51,607 bases of DNA from Oscillospiraceae bacterium (GTDB lineage Bacteria > Bacillota > Clostridia > Oscillospirales > UBA929), in contig WRIZ01000010.1 in NCBI GenBank assembly GCA_009782475.1, positions 1 to 51,607 on the forward strand, read 5' to 3'. The notes beneath the pieces are model-generated. The model had not been told where the DNA came from. It ran no database searches and was given only the letters and a program-made list of their open reading frames with translations. A program made the translations under genes and the position numbers. Positions 49,992 to 51,607 of this stretch are shown piece after piece (the stretch's first letter is position 1; each line of letters begins with the position of its first letter).

Positions 49992-50034
49992 CAGCAAAAA
50001 CCCCCGCCTTGCCTTTCGCCGCTTTTTGATATAC

Positions 50035-50211
50035 TTGATAGCAGGAACGAATGAAGCAATACCGAAAGGCGATATTAAGCCGCTCCGCGGTTACACAGGG
50101 CTTTACCGCCTGCGTGTTGGAGACTGGCGCATCGTATTTTCCTATCCCGGCAACGACACGGTTCTTATTGAAAGAATCTCCCCGCGAGGAGATGTTTATA
50201 AGGGGGTATAA
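50035..50211 (+). pseudogene. N-terminally truncated RelE-family toxin
   Basis: The last 55 or so codons match the C-terminal half of RelE/YafQ-type toxins: PKGDIKPLRGYTGLYRLRVGDWRIVFSY and then ERISPRGDVYKGV. The N-terminal helices (about 30-35 residues) are missing. The open frame reaches upstream to 49924, but that part has no similarity and runs over the nusB promoter. TTG 50035 is the nearest plausible start. It is probably inactive. Confidence 0.7.
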
Positions 50212-50214
50212 CTA

Positions 50215-50412
50215 ATGAACAATGTAAAAAAACAAGCCTTTACGGCATTCGACCTTTTGACTGAGCGGGAGCAAACCCTCGTGTTTGAGCTTATCAAAAG
50301 CCTTGCGCCTGACGATAAAGCCACGCCGGAAGACATAGCCGCGCATAAGGCCGCTATGAACGACTACCAGCGCGGGGAAGCCATTCCTATCAACGAAATC
50401 AACTGGAACTAA
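50215..50412 (+). CDS. Antitoxin of the truncated RelE pair
   Basis: This 65-residue protein has an N-terminal helical part (FDLLTEREQTLVFELIKSL) and the tail ATPEDIAAHKAAMNDYQRGE, followed by INEINWN, a C-terminus seen in small antitoxins of RelE-type pairs in Firmicutes. It starts 3 bases after the toxin remnant. The gene seems intact even though its toxin is broken. Confidence 0.72.
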   Translation: MNNVKKQAFTAFDLLTEREQTLVFELIKSLAPDDKATPEDIAAHKAAMNDYQRGEAIPINEINWN

Positions 50413-50438
50413 TCAATGGTAAAAGGAGATGCCATACC

Positions 50439-51607
50439 ATGAAACGATTTATCAGCGCGGCCCTCACCGCCGCCATCATCCTCGCGTTCATCCCCGGCAT
50501 GACCCTTATGGCAAGAGCGGAGGATAAAAGTTGGAATGAAGAAACAGGGGAGGGGTGGGAGAACGATTTTGTATATCTTGTCAAAAACGGAAAGGCTACT
50601 ATTACGGGATACTACGGCTCTGGTGGCAATGTCACAATACCGTCCGAAATCAACGGCTTTCCTGTTGTAGCTGTTAATAAATTTGGATATAACAACCATT
50701 CCATCGTGACGAGCGTTATCATCCCCGACAGTGTGACCTCGTTCGATGGGTTCGCAGGTTTTACCGCGCTTACAAGCGTGACTATTGGCAAAGGTGTGAC
50801 CTTAATTAACGATGGTGCATTCGAGAATTGCACCTCGCTATCAAGCGTAACCATCCCAAACAGTGTGACCACGATTGGCTTTTTTGCGTTCAAAGATTGT
50901 ACCTCGCTGGCAAATATGACCATCCCCAACGGCGTGACCAAGATTGAACAGGAGACGTTCGAGAATTGCACTTCGCTATCAAGCATAACCATTGGCAACG
51001 GCGTGAAAGAGATTCGCAGTAGTGCGTTCAAAAATTGCACGTCGCTAAAAAGCGTGACCATTCCAAATAGTGTGACTGAGATTCACAACGAGGTATTCAC
51101 TGGTTGCACATCGCTAAAAAGCGTGACTATCGGCAACGGTCTGACCGAAATTAGCAATTCGGCGTTCTCTAACTGTACTTCACTGACAAACGTAGCTATC
51201 GGCAACAGCGTGCAGGTGATTGCAGCGCGGGGGTTTGAAGGATGCACCTCGTTAACAAGCGTGACCATCCCAGACAGCGTGACCGTTATTGTTAGTTCTG
51301 CTTTCGCTAATTGCACCTCGCTGACGAGCATTACAATACCGAAAAGTGTGACAAACATCCATGAAGAAGTATTTGTCAGTACGCATAAAGACATTACCAT
51401 TAGTTGTTACACAAATTCTACAGCGCATACTTACGCAAAAAACAACGGCTTAAAATTTAAGTTGCTTGACAGCACGACCACCGACCCCGACCCGAAGCCC
51501 GACCCGTCACCAAGCGGCGGTGATACGCCGGAAACCACCCCGTCCGCCGACGGCGGACACCCCTCCCCGGAGGGGAATGAGACTCCCTCGCCGTCCCGCG
51601 AGGAAAC
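50439..51607 (+). CDS. BspA-like leucine-rich-repeat surface protein, 5' part
   Basis: The frame is open from ATG 50439 (AAAGGAG 10 bases upstream) to the end of the window, at least 389 codons, with no stop. A signal peptide (basic start, hydrophobic core AALTAAIILAFIPGMTLM, cleavage near ARAED) is followed by a short domain. About ten TpLRR-type repeats of 23 residues then follow (pattern FxNCTSLxSVTIPNSVTxIxxxA, about residues 90-310). A proline/aspartate- and serine-rich linker begins near residue 345 (DPDPKPDPSPSGG). Such proteins are exported and bind host, fibre or other cell surfaces. The cell-wall anchor is beyond the window. Confidence 0.9.
   Translation, partial: MKRFISAALTAAIILAFIPGMTLMARAEDKSWNEETGEGWENDFVYLVKNGKATITGYYGSGGNVTIPSEINGFPVVAVNKFGYNNHSIVTSVIIPDSVTSFDGFAGFTALTSVTIGKGVTLINDGAFENCTSLSSVTIPNSVTTIGFFAFKDCTSLANMTIPNGVTKIEQETFENCTSLSSITIGNGVKEIRSSAFKNCTSLKSVTIPNSVTEIHNEVFTGCTSLKSVTIGNGLTEISNSAFSNCTSLTNVAIGNSVQVIAARGFEGCTSLTSVTIPDSVTVIVSSAFANCTSLTSITIPKSVTNIHEEVFVSTHKDITISCYTNSTAHTYAKNNGLKFKLLDSTTTDPDPKPDPSPSGGDTPETTPSADGGHPSPEGNETPSPSREE
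50740..51410 (+). repeat. Tandem 69-base repeats encoding leucine-rich repeats
   Basis: About ten degenerate units of 69 bases share the core TGCACCTCGCT, then AGCGTGACCATCCC, with a change of about one base in five between units. The regular length and identical phase show growth by unit duplication. Confidence 0.85.

Noticed and set aside
49924-50034. Upstream extension of the RelE remnant
   Set aside because: It crosses the nusB promoter and has no similarity to a RelE N-terminus, so it is not counted as part of the protein.
50740-51400. CRISPR-like periodicity at the end of the window
   Set aside because: The units are protein-coding leucine-rich repeats in one open frame; there are no short direct repeats separated by unrelated spacers.

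Overview
The window looks like a chromosomal segment of a spore-forming, strictly anaerobic member of the Clostridia, probably an Oscillospirales-type lineage. It has a moderately high GC content, a complete spoIIIAA-AH operon, the spoVAE gene, spoIIM, and the clostridial SCIFF peptide with its radical-SAM maturase. It also has a ferredoxin-dependent indolepyruvate oxidoreductase and the usual nusB-xseA-xseB-ispA-dxs-tlyA-nadK-argR-recN order. Nearly all housekeeping genes lie on the minus strand. I recognise no rRNA, tRNA or CRISPR array. Apart from the regulatory regions listed, no gene-free stretch exceeds about 300 bases.

Layout. (1) 1-4630 is accessory DNA: a broken chimeric surface gene (solute-binding lipoprotein start, RCC1-type repeats, SLH domains), then a TnpX/TndX-like large serine recombinase with a small upstream gene and a VapBC-like toxin-antitoxin pair. 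(2) At about 4629 this DNA runs straight into the last ~130 codons of spoVAD, followed by intact spoVAE. The spoVA operon has therefore been cut, most simply by insertion of the recombinase element. (3) 5391-7149: a glycosyltransferase and a Phd/RelE pair. (4) 7320-7403: a 27-residue Cys-rich peptide behind a sigma-K-like promoter. (5) 7458-12128: spoIIIAA-AH, split once by a REP-like repeat. (6) 12243-15703: RqcH, Nif3-family protein, a short TrmK, a DUF1858 protein, and a zinc-ribbon protein with a structured leader.

(7) 15861-28019 can be one long minus-strand unit starting at a consensus promoter (28037-28065): Na+/solute symporter, phenylacetate-CoA ligase, iorA, iorB, a second ligase, an ACT protein, a methionine-gamma-lyase-like enzyme, ruvC, an NYN-domain protein, ruvA, ruvB and glmM. 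The first part is an aromatic amino-acid (arylpyruvate to aryl-CoA/arylacetate) catabolic module; the second is Holliday-junction processing. (8) 28080-31494: yesL-like gene, xerD-like recombinase, spoIIM, proC. (9) 31770-49930: some 21 tightly packed or overlapping genes from the nusB promoter (49963-49991) to a strong terminator (31721-31746). They cover transcription, repair, isoprenoids, NADP, arginine control, alanyl-tRNA synthesis, protein export and SCIFF peptide production. (10) 50035-51607: a decapitated RelE toxin with its antitoxin, and the start of a BspA-like leucine-rich-repeat surface protein that runs off the window.

The most interesting observation is the serine-recombinase element sitting inside spoVAD. 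Its position resembles the skin-type elements that interrupt sporulation genes in other Firmicutes and are excised during sporulation. Whether this one is excised cannot be decided here, because its left end and the 5' half of spoVAD are outside the window.
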